Part shown: piece after piece, positions 1-9,068 of the stretch
Layout of the letters: each line of letters begins with the position of its first letter
Numbering within the stretch: position 1 is the first letter of the stretch
NCBI RefSeq assembly: GCF_013131805.1
Contig: NZ_JABJRC010000002.1
Location: 744,001-808,000, forward strand
Direction of reading: 5' to 3'
Source of the DNA: Kribbella sandramycini
GTDB taxonomy: Bacteria; Actinomycetota; Actinomycetes; Propionibacteriales; Kribbellaceae
DNA length: 64,000 nucleotides
Made by a program: the position numbers and the translations under genes
Notes under the pieces: generated by a model
Databases searched by the model: none
What the model was told of the DNA's origin: nothing
Seen by the model: the letters and a program-made list of their open reading frames with translations, nothing else

Positions 1-390
1 CGGGTCGATCTTGCCGCGGAAGATGCTGCCGGTGCGGGTGTTCTCGGCGAGCAAGTACTTGCCACCGGCAAGGATCTCCTTGCCGGAACCGGACTGACCG
101 GTGTTCGCCGCGGCGACCACGAACCCCCACGACGCCACCTGGCGCAGGAACTCGTCGTACTGCTCGACGGTCGCGCCGGTGCCGTTACCCCACAAGATCA
201 CCGGCCGCGCTCCGGCCGTCGTCGGCAGATCCGCCGGGTAGTACAGCGTGTGCGCACTCCCGCCGGCCGCCTTCACCACTCCATGCGGCCCGGGCTGCTC
301 GAAGTATCGCTCAGCCACCGCGCTGGCGGGCCGCAAACCCAATCCACCCATTAGCAAGACAACCAACACAACTGAAAGGACACGTCGCAC
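1..390 (-). CDS. secreted alpha/beta hydrolase, N-terminal part (cut by window edge)
   Basis: The first 130 codons of a secreted hydrolase are visible; the gene runs off the left edge. Translation from GTG at 390 gives a basic start, a Val/Leu-rich segment and a PASA-type cleavage region (about residues 1-25), so it is probably exported. The body (LYYPADLP, PVILWGNGTGATVEQYD, WGFVVAAANTG) resembles dienelactone-hydrolase or cutinase-like alpha/beta hydrolases, with the oxyanion-side strand near residues 60-70. The nucleophile elbow and the rest of the triad lie outside the window, so substrate and activity cannot be judged. A weak purine stretch precedes the GTG. Confidence 0.7.
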   Translation of the reverse strand, partial: MRRVLSVVLVVLLMGGLGLRPASAVAERYFEQPGPHGVVKAAGGSAHTLYYPADLPTTAGARPVILWGNGTGATVEQYDEFLRQVASWGFVVAAANTGQSGSGKEILAGGKYLLAENTRTGSIFRGKIDP

Positions 391-515
391 CGGGAACACC
401 TACCTGAGCTTGGGGGCGGAGACCGTCTCATCCTCCCGAAGTCCGCGCTCCCGCGCCTTGGTACCTGCTCCCAACTTCCCGACTACCGCCTGTGGCTCAT
501 CACAAAGCGGACTTG

Positions 516-601
516 CACCACTCACCAACTCGTCTGCGAGGGGCCGCTGAGCCCGGCGCTGAGCGTGGGGTTCGGGACGTCTGCATAGTTGGTGAGTGGT
601 G
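516..601. repeat. 15-bp inverted repeat in the 391-611 spacer
   Basis: The 221-bp spacer between the hydrolase start and the reductase stop holds a perfect 15-bp inverted repeat: CACCACTCACCAACT at 516-530 and its complement at 587-601, separated by 56 nt. It lies just downstream of the reductase gene (minus strand), so it may act in 3' end formation, although the loop is long for an intrinsic terminator and there is no T tract. I see no gene in this spacer. Confidence 0.6.
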
Positions 602-611
602 GCGGTTCGGC

Positions 612-2093
612 TCAGGTGCGGCGGGCTCGCTTGGCGAGGCGATGGAATCTGCGGGTGGAGCGGCGGGGAGTGGTGAGGCGACCGGCGGCGGCGTCCTCCA
701 GTAACGCGGTGACGGTTTCGGCGGCGCAGGTGCGGTTGGTGCCGATGCCGCCGGTGGGACCGCGTTTGATCCAGCCGACGACGTAGGTTCCGGGGCGATC
801 GGTGACGCGACCGGCGGTGTTCGGGACGACGGCGGTGGCGTCGTCGAAGGGGAGGCCGGGGATCGGTGTGCCGCGGTAGCCGATGGAGCGGATGAAGAGG
901 CTCGCCTTGACGAGTTCGCCGTCCGCCAAGCGAACGCTGCCGAGTCGCGGGCCGTCCGGGACGAGGTCGGTGGGGGTGGAATGGAAGCGGAGGACGATGC
1001 GGCGGCCGGAGGTGGGGTCGGCCTGCCAGTTGATGGCCTCTTGCCGGACATCGCGGAGGGCTACGGCCTTGGGATGGGTGCTGGTCGCGATCTCCTCGGC
1101 GCCGCGCGGGTCGACGACTAGCTGGACGCCGGGGAGGTTCTTGAGCTCATGGAGCTCGGGGAGGGTGTACGCCGCGTCGGCAGGACCGCGGCGGGTGAGA
1201 ACGACGATCTCGCGGTCGGTGTGGGAGAAGAGCGCAGAGAGCGCTCCCTCGGCGATCTCGGTGTCGGTCAACGTGGCAGGGTCGGCGGCGAGGATGCGCG
1301 CGACGTCGAGGGCGACGTTGCCGGAGCCGGCGATCACGACGCGTCCGTCGGGGAGGTCGACGGGAGCGGCGTCCGGGTGGGCGTTGTACCAGCTGACGAT
1401 GTCGCGGGCGGCGAGGCTGCCGGGGAGATCTTCGCCGGGGATGCCGAGCCGGCGGTCGGCCGTGCTGCCGACGGCGTAGATGACGGCGTCGTGGTGGGCG
1501 AGGACATCGTCATTGGTGAGGGTGGCGCCGACGTCCACACCGAGCAGGCTGCGGGCGCGCGGGTGGTTGTGGAAGCGGGTGAAGCGGTTGGTGATGCGGC
1601 GGGTCGCCAGGTGGTCCGGGGCGACGCCGTACCGGAGGAGGCCGCCGGGCTGGGCGAGGCGGTCGATCAAGGTGACTTCGGCGTTGGTGTGTAGCAGGAG
1701 GTCTTCGGCGGCGTACATGCCGGCCGGTCCGGTGCCGACGATTGCCACGCGCAACGGTTTGGCGGCGGACGGCAGCGTTCGGGTCGGCTCCGGCGGCTCC
1801 CAGTTGTGGAAGAGCGGTCCGGCGGCAGCCGCGGTCGGGATGTCCTCGAAGTACGCCGCGTTGATCGCCGCGTAGTCCTGCAGCGCCCCGGTGAGCGACT
1901 CGATCGGGTGGATCGCGTCGGCCGGGCAGGCGTCCGAGCAGGCGCCGCACGAGATGCAGGTGTCGGGATCGACGTACAGCATGTCGGTGTTGCCGAAGGC
2001 ACGCTCTTCGGGCGTCGGGTGGATGCAGTTGACCGGGCAGACGGCGACGCAACTCGCGTCGCTGCAGCAGGACTGCGTGATCGCGTACGGCAT
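612..2093 (-). CDS. fprB: ferredoxin-NADP reductase with N-terminal ferredoxin domain (FprB type)
   Basis: A 493-residue flavoprotein that moves electrons between NADPH and iron-sulfur carriers. The N-terminus (residues 9-56) is a bacterial ferredoxin module with cysteines at 10, 15, 19 and a CxxCxxxC cluster at 46-56 (CISCGACSDACP). An FAD-binding GxGxxG segment follows (VAIVGTGPAGMYA, about 116-128), then an NADP-binding segment (VVIAGSGNVALDVA, about 252-264), as in adrenodoxin-reductase-like FprA/FprB enzymes. The ATG at 2093 overlaps the TGA of the upstream diiron-oxygenase gene by one base (TGATG), so the two are translationally coupled and the reductase plausibly feeds electrons to that oxygenase. 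An in-frame upstream extension is open but would lose this coupling, so I reject it. Confidence 0.88.
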   Translation of the reverse strand: MPYAITQSCCSDASCVAVCPVNCIHPTPEERAFGNTDMLYVDPDTCISCGACSDACPADAIHPIESLTGALQDYAAINAAYFEDIPTAAAAGPLFHNWEPPEPTRTLPSAAKPLRVAIVGTGPAGMYAAEDLLLHTNAEVTLIDRLAQPGGLLRYGVAPDHLATRRITNRFTRFHNHPRARSLLGVDVGATLTNDDVLAHHDAVIYAVGSTADRRLGIPGEDLPGSLAARDIVSWYNAHPDAAPVDLPDGRVVIAGSGNVALDVARILAADPATLTDTEIAEGALSALFSHTDREIVVLTRRGPADAAYTLPELHELKNLPGVQLVVDPRGAEEIATSTHPKAVALRDVRQEAINWQADPTSGRRIVLRFHSTPTDLVPDGPRLGSVRLADGELVKASLFIRSIGYRGTPIPGLPFDDATAVVPNTAGRVTDRPGTYVVGWIKRGPTGGIGTNRTCAAETVTALLEDAAAGRLTTPRRSTRRFHRLAKRARRT

Positions 2094-2974
2094 CAGATCA
2101 GGTTCGCGCGACGGTAGATCGCGACGGCCGGTTTGGTCAGCAGACCGACCGAGTCCAGGAACTCCATCAGCCCGCCGCAGCTGGAGCGCAGCATCGACTT
2201 GTAGTGCTCGTTGGCCCGGGCCTCGCGGACGGCGCGCTCGGTGTCGAGCCCGGCGGCGGCGTACACGTCGCGATTCACCATGCTGATCACGATGAAGTAC
2301 GCCGCGGCGGCAACGATCACGCTGCTCCGCAGCCGCCGGACGCGGCCCGCCTTCGCCAGCTCGTCGCGAACCTCTTCGCGCGCGAACTTCATGTGCCGGG
2401 ACTCTTCGACGACATGGATGTTGTTGATCGTCCGGACGAACGGCACGACGCGCTCGTCGCGCATCCACGCCCGCTGCATCACGTCGGTGACCTCCTCGGC
2501 GACCAGGATCGCGGCGTACGCCGTCTCCGCCGACGCCAGCGCGGCGAACGCGCGGCCGAGCTCGATCACGTGCCGCCGCGGCCGGTACGCCGGCGCTTCG
2601 AGTTTGGCCGCGCCGCGGGCGAACATCAGCGAGTGCCGGCACTCGTCGGCGATCTCGGTCAGCGCCCACTGGAAATCGGGGTCGGTCGGGTCCTTGGCGT
2701 AGAAGTCGCGCAGCATCATCTGCTGCAGGATCATCTCGAACCAGATCCCGGTACTCGCGACGGACGCCGACTCCTGCCGAGTGAGCGCTCTCTGCTGATC
2801 TTCGGTCAGCTCCGACCAGTACGCCGTCCCGTAGAGCGTGCTCCACTCGGGGCTCAGGCCGTGCAGGCTGGTGTCGAGCGGGGTGTCCCAGTCGACCTCG
2901 AGCGCGGGGTCGTAGGAGAGCGCTTCCGCCGATCGCAGCAGCTGGGCCGCTACTCCGGAGTCCGTCAGAGCCAT
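2093..2974 (-). CDS. AurF-like diiron oxygenase
   Basis: A 293-residue helical protein with the ligand pattern of AurF-type non-haem diiron N-oxygenases: E111-x-x-H114 (ECRH), E160 or E161, H187, E191 and H194 (IHVVEESRHMKF). The H-x3-E-x2-H spacing matches the AurF ligands H223/E227/H230. AurF itself oxidises an arylamine to a nitro group; the substrate here is unknown, and actinobacterial relatives are mostly uncharacterised. The ATG at 2974 has a good GGAGG ribosome site. The downstream FprB-type reductase is coupled by a one-base overlap, so this is probably a two-component oxygenase system. A palindrome-rich promoter region lies at 3001-3036. Confidence 0.8.
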   Translation of the reverse strand: MALTDSGVAAQLLRSAEALSYDPALEVDWDTPLDTSLHGLSPEWSTLYGTAYWSELTEDQQRALTRQESASVASTGIWFEMILQQMMLRDFYAKDPTDPDFQWALTEIADECRHSLMFARGAAKLEAPAYRPRRHVIELGRAFAALASAETAYAAILVAEEVTDVMQRAWMRDERVVPFVRTINNIHVVEESRHMKFAREEVRDELAKAGRVRRLRSSVIVAAAAYFIVISMVNRDVYAAAGLDTERAVREARANEHYKSMLRSSCGGLMEFLDSVGLLTKPAVAIYRRANLI

Positions 2975-3000
2975 GGATTCGCCTCCGCTCGTATTGATCC

Positions 3001-3036
3001 GACATCTTCGATGTTACATCGTGAGTGTCAGATGTC
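3001..3036 (-). promoter_or_regulatory. probable operator/promoter of the diiron oxygenase operon
   Basis: About 27 bp upstream of the oxygenase ATG there is a nested dyad. CGATGT-T-ACATCG (3009-3021) is a perfect inner palindrome, and GACATCT (3001-3007) with AGATGTC (3030-3036) forms outer arms. Such dyads are typical of TetR or GntR operators; no regulator gene is adjacent. On the minus strand TGACAC and TAACAT-like hexamers could be the -35 and -10. The dyads are directly visible; the function is inferred. Confidence 0.5.
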
Positions 3037-3106
3037 TAGGGGTGTTGTCGCCGGGCGGTTGGCGCGGGAGCGGCTACCGTGGGTGATCTGCGGACGGGAG
3101 GACGGG

Positions 3107-3772
3107 TTGGGCAAGCGGTGGGTGTGGCTGGTCGCGGGTGCGCTGGTCGTCGGGATCTGGAGCTCGCGCGATCACGAGCAGCCCGAGGTGAAACCCGAGG
3201 CCGTGGTCGGGCCGGCCGCGAAGCCGAAACCGGAGCCGCCGTCGACCAAGACGCCGTCGCCGGCTCGGTCGGTGGGCAACTGGTACGACAACTACGATCC
3301 GGCCGACTTCGCGGCGCCGGTGCGGAAGTCCGCGCAGCGCGCGGGCGTCGACCCGGTACTCGTGATGGCGATCCTCTACAACGAGGACTACAAACCGCAC
3401 AACCCCGAGCTCGAGCGCTCGTGGCAGCGGATCAAGCCGGACGCCGCGTTCGGGATCGCCAACATGCACCGAGCGGCCTTCAACGAGACCAAACGCGGCC
3501 GGTCCTTCGCCAAGCGGCGCTGGGAAGAGCTCCCCGACCACCCCGAGCTCGCGATCGAGGCGGCCGCGTACCACCTGCGCGACCTCGCCAACCGGCTGCC
3601 GAGCAAGCGGGCCACGAGCCTGTCCCGCAATGAGCTGATGGCGCTGGGCTACAACGCGGGCTCCGGCAACATGCGAGCCTTCGCTCGTGGCGCGAACCCC
3701 GGCCCCCAAGCCCAGACCTACCTCGACAACCTGCAGAAGAACTGGCCGAAATCCGCCCAGGCGCTGTCCTAG
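3107..3772 (+). CDS. membrane-anchored lytic transglycosylase-like protein
   Basis: A 221-residue protein with one N-terminal membrane segment (about residues 5-19), a Pro/Lys-rich linker (about 25-55) and a lysozyme-like SLT domain. The predicted catalytic glutamate is E93 in ILYNEDY; the later AFGIANM and [10 protein letters not shown] segments match the SLT fold. It would cleave peptidoglycan glycan strands outside the membrane. I chose the TTG at 3107 because GGGAGG sits five bases upstream and it places the hydrophobic segment at the N-terminus; longer in-frame starts lack a ribosome site. Its stop overlaps the convergent CDF gene by 4 bp (3769-3772). Confidence 0.75.
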   Translation: MGKRWVWLVAGALVVGIWSSRDHEQPEVKPEAVVGPAAKPKPEPPSTKTPSPARSVGNWYDNYDPADFAAPVRKSAQRAGVDPVLVMAILYNEDYKPHNPELERSWQRIKPDAAFGIANMHRAAFNETKRGRSFAKRRWEELPDHPELAIEAAAYHLRDLANRLPSKRATSLSRNELMALGYNAGSGNMRAFARGANPGPQAQTYLDNLQKNWPKSAQALS

Positions 3773-4734
3773 GAGGTGCCGGGCTCCAGGCGGGTCGGGT
3801 CGCCGGGGCGGGTCAGGGTGAGCAGGGCGCGCTGGATCTCGGGACGGGCGTTGAGCGCGTCCTCGATGGTGTTGAGTCGGGTAGCGACGTCGGACTCGGG
3901 GGCGTCGCCGGTGAGGTCGACGGCGGCGACGAGGAAGATCCGGTCGGCGCCGACCCATTCCATGTGCAGGAAGCTCACGGACTCGATCTCGTGGTGTTCG
4001 AGCAGCGCCCGGAGAGCGCGATCGTGGGCGACGGGGCTGACCGTCTCGCCGGTGAGGAAGTCCATGTTGCGGCTGATCAGGAAGAGCGCGACGAAGCCGA
4101 GCAGGAGCCCGACGACGATCGAGCCGATGGCATCCCAGGCGGCGTTACCGGTGACCTGGTGCAGGAAGATGCCGAGCGCGGCGACGACGATGCCGATCAG
4201 CGCGACCAGGTCTTCCACGAAGACCGCGCGCAGGATCGGGTTGGAGGTCGTCTTCACGTAGTGCAGCGGCCGGACGTGCCGCAGCGAAGCGGCCGAACGG
4301 GTCTGCCGCAACGCTTGCGCGAACGAGATCCCTTCGAGCACGAAGGAGACGCCGAGGACGGCGTACGCCCAGGTGTACGACGCCTCGTCGGCCTCGCCGT
4401 TGCGCAGTGACTGGATCCCGTGCCAGATCGAGACCGCGGCGCCGACTGTGAACAGGCCGAACGCTGCGAACATCGACCAGATGTAGCCGACCCGGCCGTA
4501 GCCGAGCGGATGGCTCCGGTCGGCCGGCTTGGCCGCGCGCCGCTCACCGATCAGCAGGAAGACTTCGTTCCCCGCATCCGCCCAGGAGTGCGCGGCCTCG
4601 GCGACCATTGACGCGGAGCCGGTGATCGCGGCGACGATCGATTTGGCGACGGCGATCAGGACGTTCGCGGTCAGCGCGACGACGACGGTGAGCAGACTCT
4701 CGCTGGTCTCGCCGTCCGCGGTTGCTGTGCTCAC
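3769..4734 (-). CDS. cation diffusion facilitator (CDF) family metal transporter
   Basis: A 321-residue CDF-family transporter, probably exporting a divalent cation (Zn, Co, Mn or Fe) in exchange for protons. Membrane helices occupy about residues 14-215. Helix II carries the expected acidic/His region ([13 protein letters not shown]) and a later helix carries [11 protein letters not shown]. The [17 protein letters not shown] segment is typical of the ZnT9-like CDF branch. A cytoplasmic C-terminal domain follows (about 225-315). The gene faces away from an HMA-domain protein gene across a 118-bp divergent promoter region, suggesting a metal-handling locus. Metal specificity cannot be read from sequence. 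Confidence 0.88.
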   Translation of the reverse strand: MSTATADGETSESLLTVVVALTANVLIAVAKSIVAAITGSASMVAEAAHSWADAGNEVFLLIGERRAAKPADRSHPLGYGRVGYIWSMFAAFGLFTVGAAVSIWHGIQSLRNGEADEASYTWAYAVLGVSFVLEGISFAQALRQTRSAASLRHVRPLHYVKTTSNPILRAVFVEDLVALIGIVVAALGIFLHQVTGNAAWDAIGSIVVGLLLGFVALFLISRNMDFLTGETVSPVAHDRALRALLEHHEIESVSFLHMEWVGADRIFLVAAVDLTGDAPESDVATRLNTIEDALNARPEIQRALLTLTRPGDPTRLEPGTS

Positions 4735-4852
4735 GCGACGACAGTAGTCCGTTGCGCGGCGCTCGACCCGCGCCGGACACGCCGCGTAACCATGCCGTGG
4801 TCCGCGCGGCTTCCTAGACTCGGTGGTGCCGTTGGAGTCCCGGGAGGCGCCG

Positions 4853-6016
4853 ATGACCGCTGAACCACGTCTCTCGGACGATCGGTCCGAGGTCGCACGA
4901 ATCCTCTTCGAGCTCGCCGTCCCCGGTCTGCTGCAGAATGCCGCGGACGACGCCGCGCCACTCCGGATCGAATACCGCGAGGAGCCGGTCGCGCGGGTGC
5001 TCGGCGGACACCTGAGCGCGGCTCAGTTGGAGTACGTGACGCGGTCGATGGCGCCGTGCCCGCCGTACCTCGTCACGTCGGCCGAGCATCGGATCACCTG
5101 GCGCGACAGCCGCGGGATCGTGAACGTCGCGCACACCGGCCCGCTCGGCGCCGTCGTCCCGGTCGTCGCCCGCGAGGCGACGCTCGCGCTCTGGGCCCGC
5201 CTGGACGCCGATCCTGACCTCCGAGCCCGGACGGCGGCGCTCCCGGAGAGCGCGATCAAGTTGCTGGCAGCAACGACTACCGACCGGACGGCGCTCGAGG
5301 TGTTCCGGACCGGGGTCGACGCGGCCGCGCGGACCGTCGTCCAGCATGCGTTCCTGGTCGGGCAGACACCGTACGGCGACGCGGCGGGCTTCGCTCGCGG
5401 GATCGCAGAGAGCGCTGTCTTCGACGCTGTCGCGACCACTTGGTATTGGGGGTTGCAGGCGTCGACCTACCGGCGCGGCATGATCCCGGCGTCCTTCCTC
5501 ACCTTCGCCGGCCGGGTGCGGTACTCGGTCGACACCGTGGTCGCGCTCCGCGCCATGAAGGACGCCCAGCTCGCGCGGGCCCAGGATGCTGAGTTGGAGC
5601 CGCTGCCGAGCGCCGTCCAGTACAGCCGGCTCGCGCCCGGCGAGCGGCCGCGGTGCCTCGCGCGCACCCCGCACCTGTACGACGGGGGTCGAGCCAGCGT
5701 GCTCGCCGTCGTCGCCGACACGTTCGTGGAGACCTTCGTCCACCTGCTTGATCGGGTCGGGGTCGCACCGGCGGTGGTCGAGCATGCGGCGGTGCTGCCG
5801 ACTGTCGACGCCGAGGTGTTCGAGGTGCCGGATATGACGTGCAGCCATTGCACGCGGACGATCACGAAGGTGCTCGGTGAGCTCGGGGTCGAGCCACCGG
5901 AATTCGACCTGGTGACGAAGAAGGTGGTCGCGGTGTTCCCGTCCGCCGAGGTGCGGGAACGCGGGTTCGAGGCGATCCGGGCGCGCGGGTACACCGTCGT
6001 CCCACTGCAGGACTGA
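4853..6016 (+). CDS. unknown protein with C-terminal heavy-metal-associated (HMA) domain
   Basis: A 387-residue protein. The last 60 residues (328-387) are a complete HMA/copper-chaperone domain with the metal-binding MTCSHC motif at 328-333. The first 320 residues match no family I recognise: a mostly helical soluble region with few Cys and no membrane segment or signal peptide. I chose the ATG at 4853 because GGGAGG lies six bases upstream; a GTG 30 bp earlier has none. It is divergent from the CDF transporter, so a role in metal sensing, buffering or insertion is plausible but inferred. The HMA call is firm; the N-terminal function is unknown. Confidence 0.75.
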   Translation: MTAEPRLSDDRSEVARILFELAVPGLLQNAADDAAPLRIEYREEPVARVLGGHLSAAQLEYVTRSMAPCPPYLVTSAEHRITWRDSRGIVNVAHTGPLGAVVPVVAREATLALWARLDADPDLRARTAALPESAIKLLAATTTDRTALEVFRTGVDAAARTVVQHAFLVGQTPYGDAAGFARGIAESAVFDAVATTWYWGLQASTYRRGMIPASFLTFAGRVRYSVDTVVALRAMKDAQLARAQDAELEPLPSAVQYSRLAPGERPRCLARTPHLYDGGRASVLAVVADTFVETFVHLLDRVGVAPAVVEHAAVLPTVDAEVFEVPDMTCSHCTRTITKVLGELGVEPPEFDLVTKKVVAVFPSAEVRERGFEAIRARGYTVVPLQD

Positions 6017-6091
6017 GAGAGATCGCGAGAGCGCTCCCTGACGTGAGACAAGCCACGGCCGCGGCGGTCCCGCGAGGGTAGGGTCGGGGGT

Positions 6092-6280
6092 ATCGATGGT
6101 TCGCCCCGGTTCCGGCCGGGGCGAGGCAAGAGGGAACCCGGTGCGAATCCGGGACTGCCCCGCAGCGGTATACGGGAACGACAGCCGTCATCAGCACTGG
6201 ATCACCCGATCTGGGAAGCGACGGCCAGTAGGCGCCGGCTCCGGCCGGCTCGCCCGTGAGTCCGAAGACCTGCCATCGGT
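6092..6280 (+). promoter_or_regulatory. cobalamin (adenosylcobalamin) riboswitch upstream of metE
   Basis: Classical cobalamin riboswitch elements appear in order: closing-stem halves ATCGATGG (6092-6099) and CCATCGGT (6273-6280), the core GAGGCAAGAGGGAAC, then GTGCGAATCCGGGACTGCCC, a CGACGGCCAGTAGG-type segment and the B12 box GAGTCCGAAGACCTGCC near the 3' end. It lies 113 nt upstream of the metE start, where B12-bound RNA is known to reduce expression of the B12-independent synthase in organisms that also have MetH. There is no obvious poly-U terminator before metE, so control of translation or Rho access is more likely than intrinsic termination. Confidence 0.93.
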
Positions 6281-6392
6281 CCGTGCGCCGTCCGGCGGAC
6301 GGGGGATCGGAGCCTCGTGGGAGGGCTCGCCCGCAACAGCGGCCGAGCTCTGCCCGCGAACGGTCCCTGGACACGCTCGCGAGGAGAGAGAC

Positions 6393-8663
6393 GTGAACAC
6401 TTCGACCACTGTGCTGGGCTACCCGCGGATCGGGCCGCGCCGCGAACTCAAGCACGCCGTCGAGAAGTACTGGGCCGGCAAGATCGGCGCCGACGAGTTG
6501 GAGACGGTCGCCCGGCAGCTGCGGGCCGACACCTGGAGCGATCTGGCCGACCGTGGCCTGGACACCGTCCCGGCGAACACCTTTGCCTACTACGACCAGA
6601 TGCTCGACCACATTCAGCTGGTCGGCGCGGTCCCGGCGCGGTACCGCGAGCTGGGGCTGTCGGCGCTCGACACCGCCTTCGCGATGGCCCGCGGCCGGGA
6701 CGAGATCGGCGCGCTGGAGCTGACGAAATGGTTCGACACGAACTATCACTACCTGGTCCCGGAGCTGGACGAGACGACGTCGTTCGCGCTGGACGCCAGT
6801 AAGCCGCTGGGCGATCTTGCCGAGGCGAAGGCGCTCGGCGTCAGGGCGCGGCCGGTCTTCATTGGGCCGCTGACGTTCCTGCTGCTGTCGAAGCCGTCCG
6901 CGGGCGCGGGCGCCGACTTCGAGCCGATCGCGCTTGCCGACCGGTTGGTCGAGGCCTACGCCGAGCTGCTCGGGCAGCTGGTCGAGGCCGGTGCGGAGTG
7001 GGTGCAACTCGACGAACCGGCGTACGTCCAGGACCGGACGGCAGACGAGCTGGCGCTGTTGGAGTCGACGTACCGGCGGCTGGCGGCGCTACCGAATCGG
7101 CCGAAGCTGGTGGTGACGACGTACTTCGGCGACCCGGGGGACGCGTTGCCGTTGCTGGCGGCAACTGATGTCGAAGGGATCGGGGTCGATCTGGTCTCCG
7201 CGCCGGCGTTGGTGGACCGGATCGCGGGGCTGCCTGCGTTCCAGCGCAAGACGCTCTACGCCGGGTTGATCGACGGGCGGAACGTCTGGCGGGGAGATCT
7301 CGGGGGAGCGCTCTCTCGTGCCACTGTGCTGCTCGGGGCGGTGGGCGAGCTGGTGATCTCGACGTCCAGCTCGCTGTTGCACGTGCCGTACGACGTCGAG
7401 GTCGAGACCGCGTTGGACCCGCGGGTGCGGGAGCGGCTCGCGTTCGCGCGGCAGAAGGTGGACGAGGTCGTGCTGCTCGGGCGGGCGCTGCGCACGGACG
7501 ACGGCGTCCTCGCGGATGTGGCCCGGCGTCCGGCGGACGGCGTGGTCGGGCCGGCCGGGTTCGGCGTCGACCCGGCCGTGCGGGCACGGGTCGAGGGACT
7601 GCAGGCGGCGGATCGGACCAGAGCGCCGTACGGGGAGCGCTCTCTGGCTCAGGAAACGCTGGGGCTGCCGCCGTTGGCGACGACGACGATCGGGTCGTTC
7701 CCGCAGACGGGCGACGTCCGGAAGGCGCGGGCCGAGCTGCGGACGGGGGCGATCACGGTGGCGGAGTACGACGAGCGGATGCGCGGTGAGATCCAGCGAG
7801 TAATCGCTCTCCAGGAGGAGATCGGGCTGGACGTCCTGGTGCATGGGGAGCCTGAGCGCAACGACATGGTGCAGTACTTCGCCGAGCAGTTGGACGGGTA
7901 CGCGGCGACCGAGCTCGGCTGGGTGCAGTCGTACGGGAGCCGGTGTGTTCGGCCGCCGATTCTGTACGGCGATGTGTCGCGGCCGCGGCCGATGACGACG
8001 GAGTGGGCGGCGTACGCGCAGTCGCTGACCGAGCGGCCGGTGAAGGGGATGCTGACCGGGCCGGTCACGATGCTCGCGTGGAGCTTCGTGCGGGACGACC
8101 AGCCGCTCGGGGTGACGGCTGACCAGGTCGCGCTCGCGCTCCGCGACGAGATCGCGGACCTGGTCGCGGCGGGGATCCGGATCGTCCAGGTCGACGAGCC
8201 GGCGCTGCGGGAGCTGCTCCCGCTGCGCGAGGCCGATCGCAAGGCGTACCTGGAGTGGTCGGTCGGCTCGTTCCGGCTCGCGACCGGGGGCGCGCCGTCC
8301 GCCGTCCAGATTCACACCCACCTCTGCTACTCCGAGTTCGGCGCGGTCATCGCCGGGATCGACGGGCTGGACGCCGACGTCACCACGATCGAAGCGGCGC
8401 GCTCCCGGATGGAAGTCCTCGCCGACCTGGCCGACATCGGCTTCCACCGCGGCGTCGGCCCAGGCGTCTACGACATCCACTCACCCCGCGTCCCCGACCG
8501 CGCCGAGACCCAATCCCTCCTCGACGCCGCCCTCAACTCCATCCCCGCCGCCCGCCTCTGGGTCAACCCCGACTGCGGCCTGAAAACCCGCACCTACACC
8601 GAAGTCGATCCCGCCCTCCGCACCCTGGTAGCCGCCGCGCAAGCAGCCCGCCAACGCCTCTGA
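6393..8663 (+). CDS. metE: cobalamin-independent methionine synthase
   Basis: A 756-residue 5-methyltetrahydropteroyltriglutamate-homocysteine methyltransferase catalysing the last step of methionine synthesis without B12. The length matches the family. The N-terminal half starts [14 protein letters not shown]; the C-terminal half carries the zinc ligands in [10 protein letters not shown] (about 640-649) and NPDCGLKTR (Cys about 727). The GTG at 6393 follows a GAGGAGAG ribosome site; longer in-frame reading runs back into the riboswitch and is not coding. Transcription probably ends at the strong hairpin at 8669-8705. The last 70 or so codons are markedly C-rich. Confidence 0.95.
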   Translation: MNTSTTVLGYPRIGPRRELKHAVEKYWAGKIGADELETVARQLRADTWSDLADRGLDTVPANTFAYYDQMLDHIQLVGAVPARYRELGLSALDTAFAMARGRDEIGALELTKWFDTNYHYLVPELDETTSFALDASKPLGDLAEAKALGVRARPVFIGPLTFLLLSKPSAGAGADFEPIALADRLVEAYAELLGQLVEAGAEWVQLDEPAYVQDRTADELALLESTYRRLAALPNRPKLVVTTYFGDPGDALPLLAATDVEGIGVDLVSAPALVDRIAGLPAFQRKTLYAGLIDGRNVWRGDLGGALSRATVLLGAVGELVISTSSSLLHVPYDVEVETALDPRVRERLAFARQKVDEVVLLGRALRTDDGVLADVARRPADGVVGPAGFGVDPAVRARVEGLQAADRTRAPYGERSLAQETLGLPPLATTTIGSFPQTGDVRKARAELRTGAITVAEYDERMRGEIQRVIALQEEIGLDVLVHGEPERNDMVQYFAEQLDGYAATELGWVQSYGSRCVRPPILYGDVSRPRPMTTEWAAYAQSLTERPVKGMLTGPVTMLAWSFVRDDQPLGVTADQVALALRDEIADLVAAGIRIVQVDEPALRELLPLREADRKAYLEWSVGSFRLATGGAPSAVQIHTHLCYSEFGAVIAGIDGLDADVTTIEAARSRMEVLADLADIGFHRGVGPGVYDIHSPRVPDRAETQSLLDAALNSIPAARLWVNPDCGLKTRTYTEVDPALRTLVAAAQAARQRL

Positions 8664-9000
8664 CGCCATCCCCCTCGACCACGCCAGAACCGTGGTCGAG
8701 GGGGAAGCACTGCCGAAGGCCTCCGACCGGGATCGGGTGGAGAGGGTCGGGGCGTCCGCTCGACGTCGCGTGGTTGTCGTCGAGGGGAAGTACTGGTGAG
8801 GTGTCCGGTCGGGGTCGGGGGATGGGAGTGTTCCGCAGCCCGGAGCCCGAGCAGCTCGCCAAGGCCGCTGACGCCGACCCCCTCGACCACAGCACAACTG
8901 TGGTCGAGGGGGTCGGAGCTGCTGGTGAGCTCCGACTGGGGTCGGGTGGAGTGGGCGGGGTCTGCGCTGACCTCGCGTGGCTGTGGTTGAGGGGATGGGG
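8641..9000 (+). repeat. tandem degenerate duplication of the metE 3' end and its hairpin (8664-9068 spacer)
   Basis: The 405-bp spacer after metE is built from two diverged tandem copies offset by 208 bp. Copy 1 (from 8641) contains the last metE codons, the stop and hairpin 8669-8705. Copy 2 (from 8849) repeats a metE-end-like stretch (GCAGCTCGCCAAGGCCGCTG), a second hairpin at 8874-8916 (19-bp perfect stem, 5-nt loop) and a similar trailing sequence (CGGGTGGAG...CTCGCGTGG) up to about 9000. Small open frames here are not supported as genes. The copies differ enough that the duplication is not recent. Confidence 0.7.
8669..8705 (+). terminator. metE terminator hairpin
   Basis: A perfect 15-bp stem (CCCCCTCGACCACG core at 8670-8683 pairing with 8691-8704, plus a closing T-A) and a 7-nt loop, 6 nt after the metE stop. 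There is no U tract, as is usual for actinobacterial hairpin terminators. Confidence 0.75.
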
Positions 9001-9068
9001 CGGGGATCCTCAGCCGGGCTTGGGTTTGGTGGGCGCGGCGAGCCGCGTGAGCAGGTGGGCCCGGGTAG

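Noticed and set aside
2204-3106. Long upstream extension of the lytic transglycosylase frame
   Set aside because: It is antisense to the diiron oxygenase; the TTG at 3107 with a strong ribosome site fits the protein.
8664-9068. CRISPR array or small RNA gene in the metE-lexA spacer
   Set aside because: There are only two diverged copies, with no regular spacers; duplicated terminator DNA explains the pattern.
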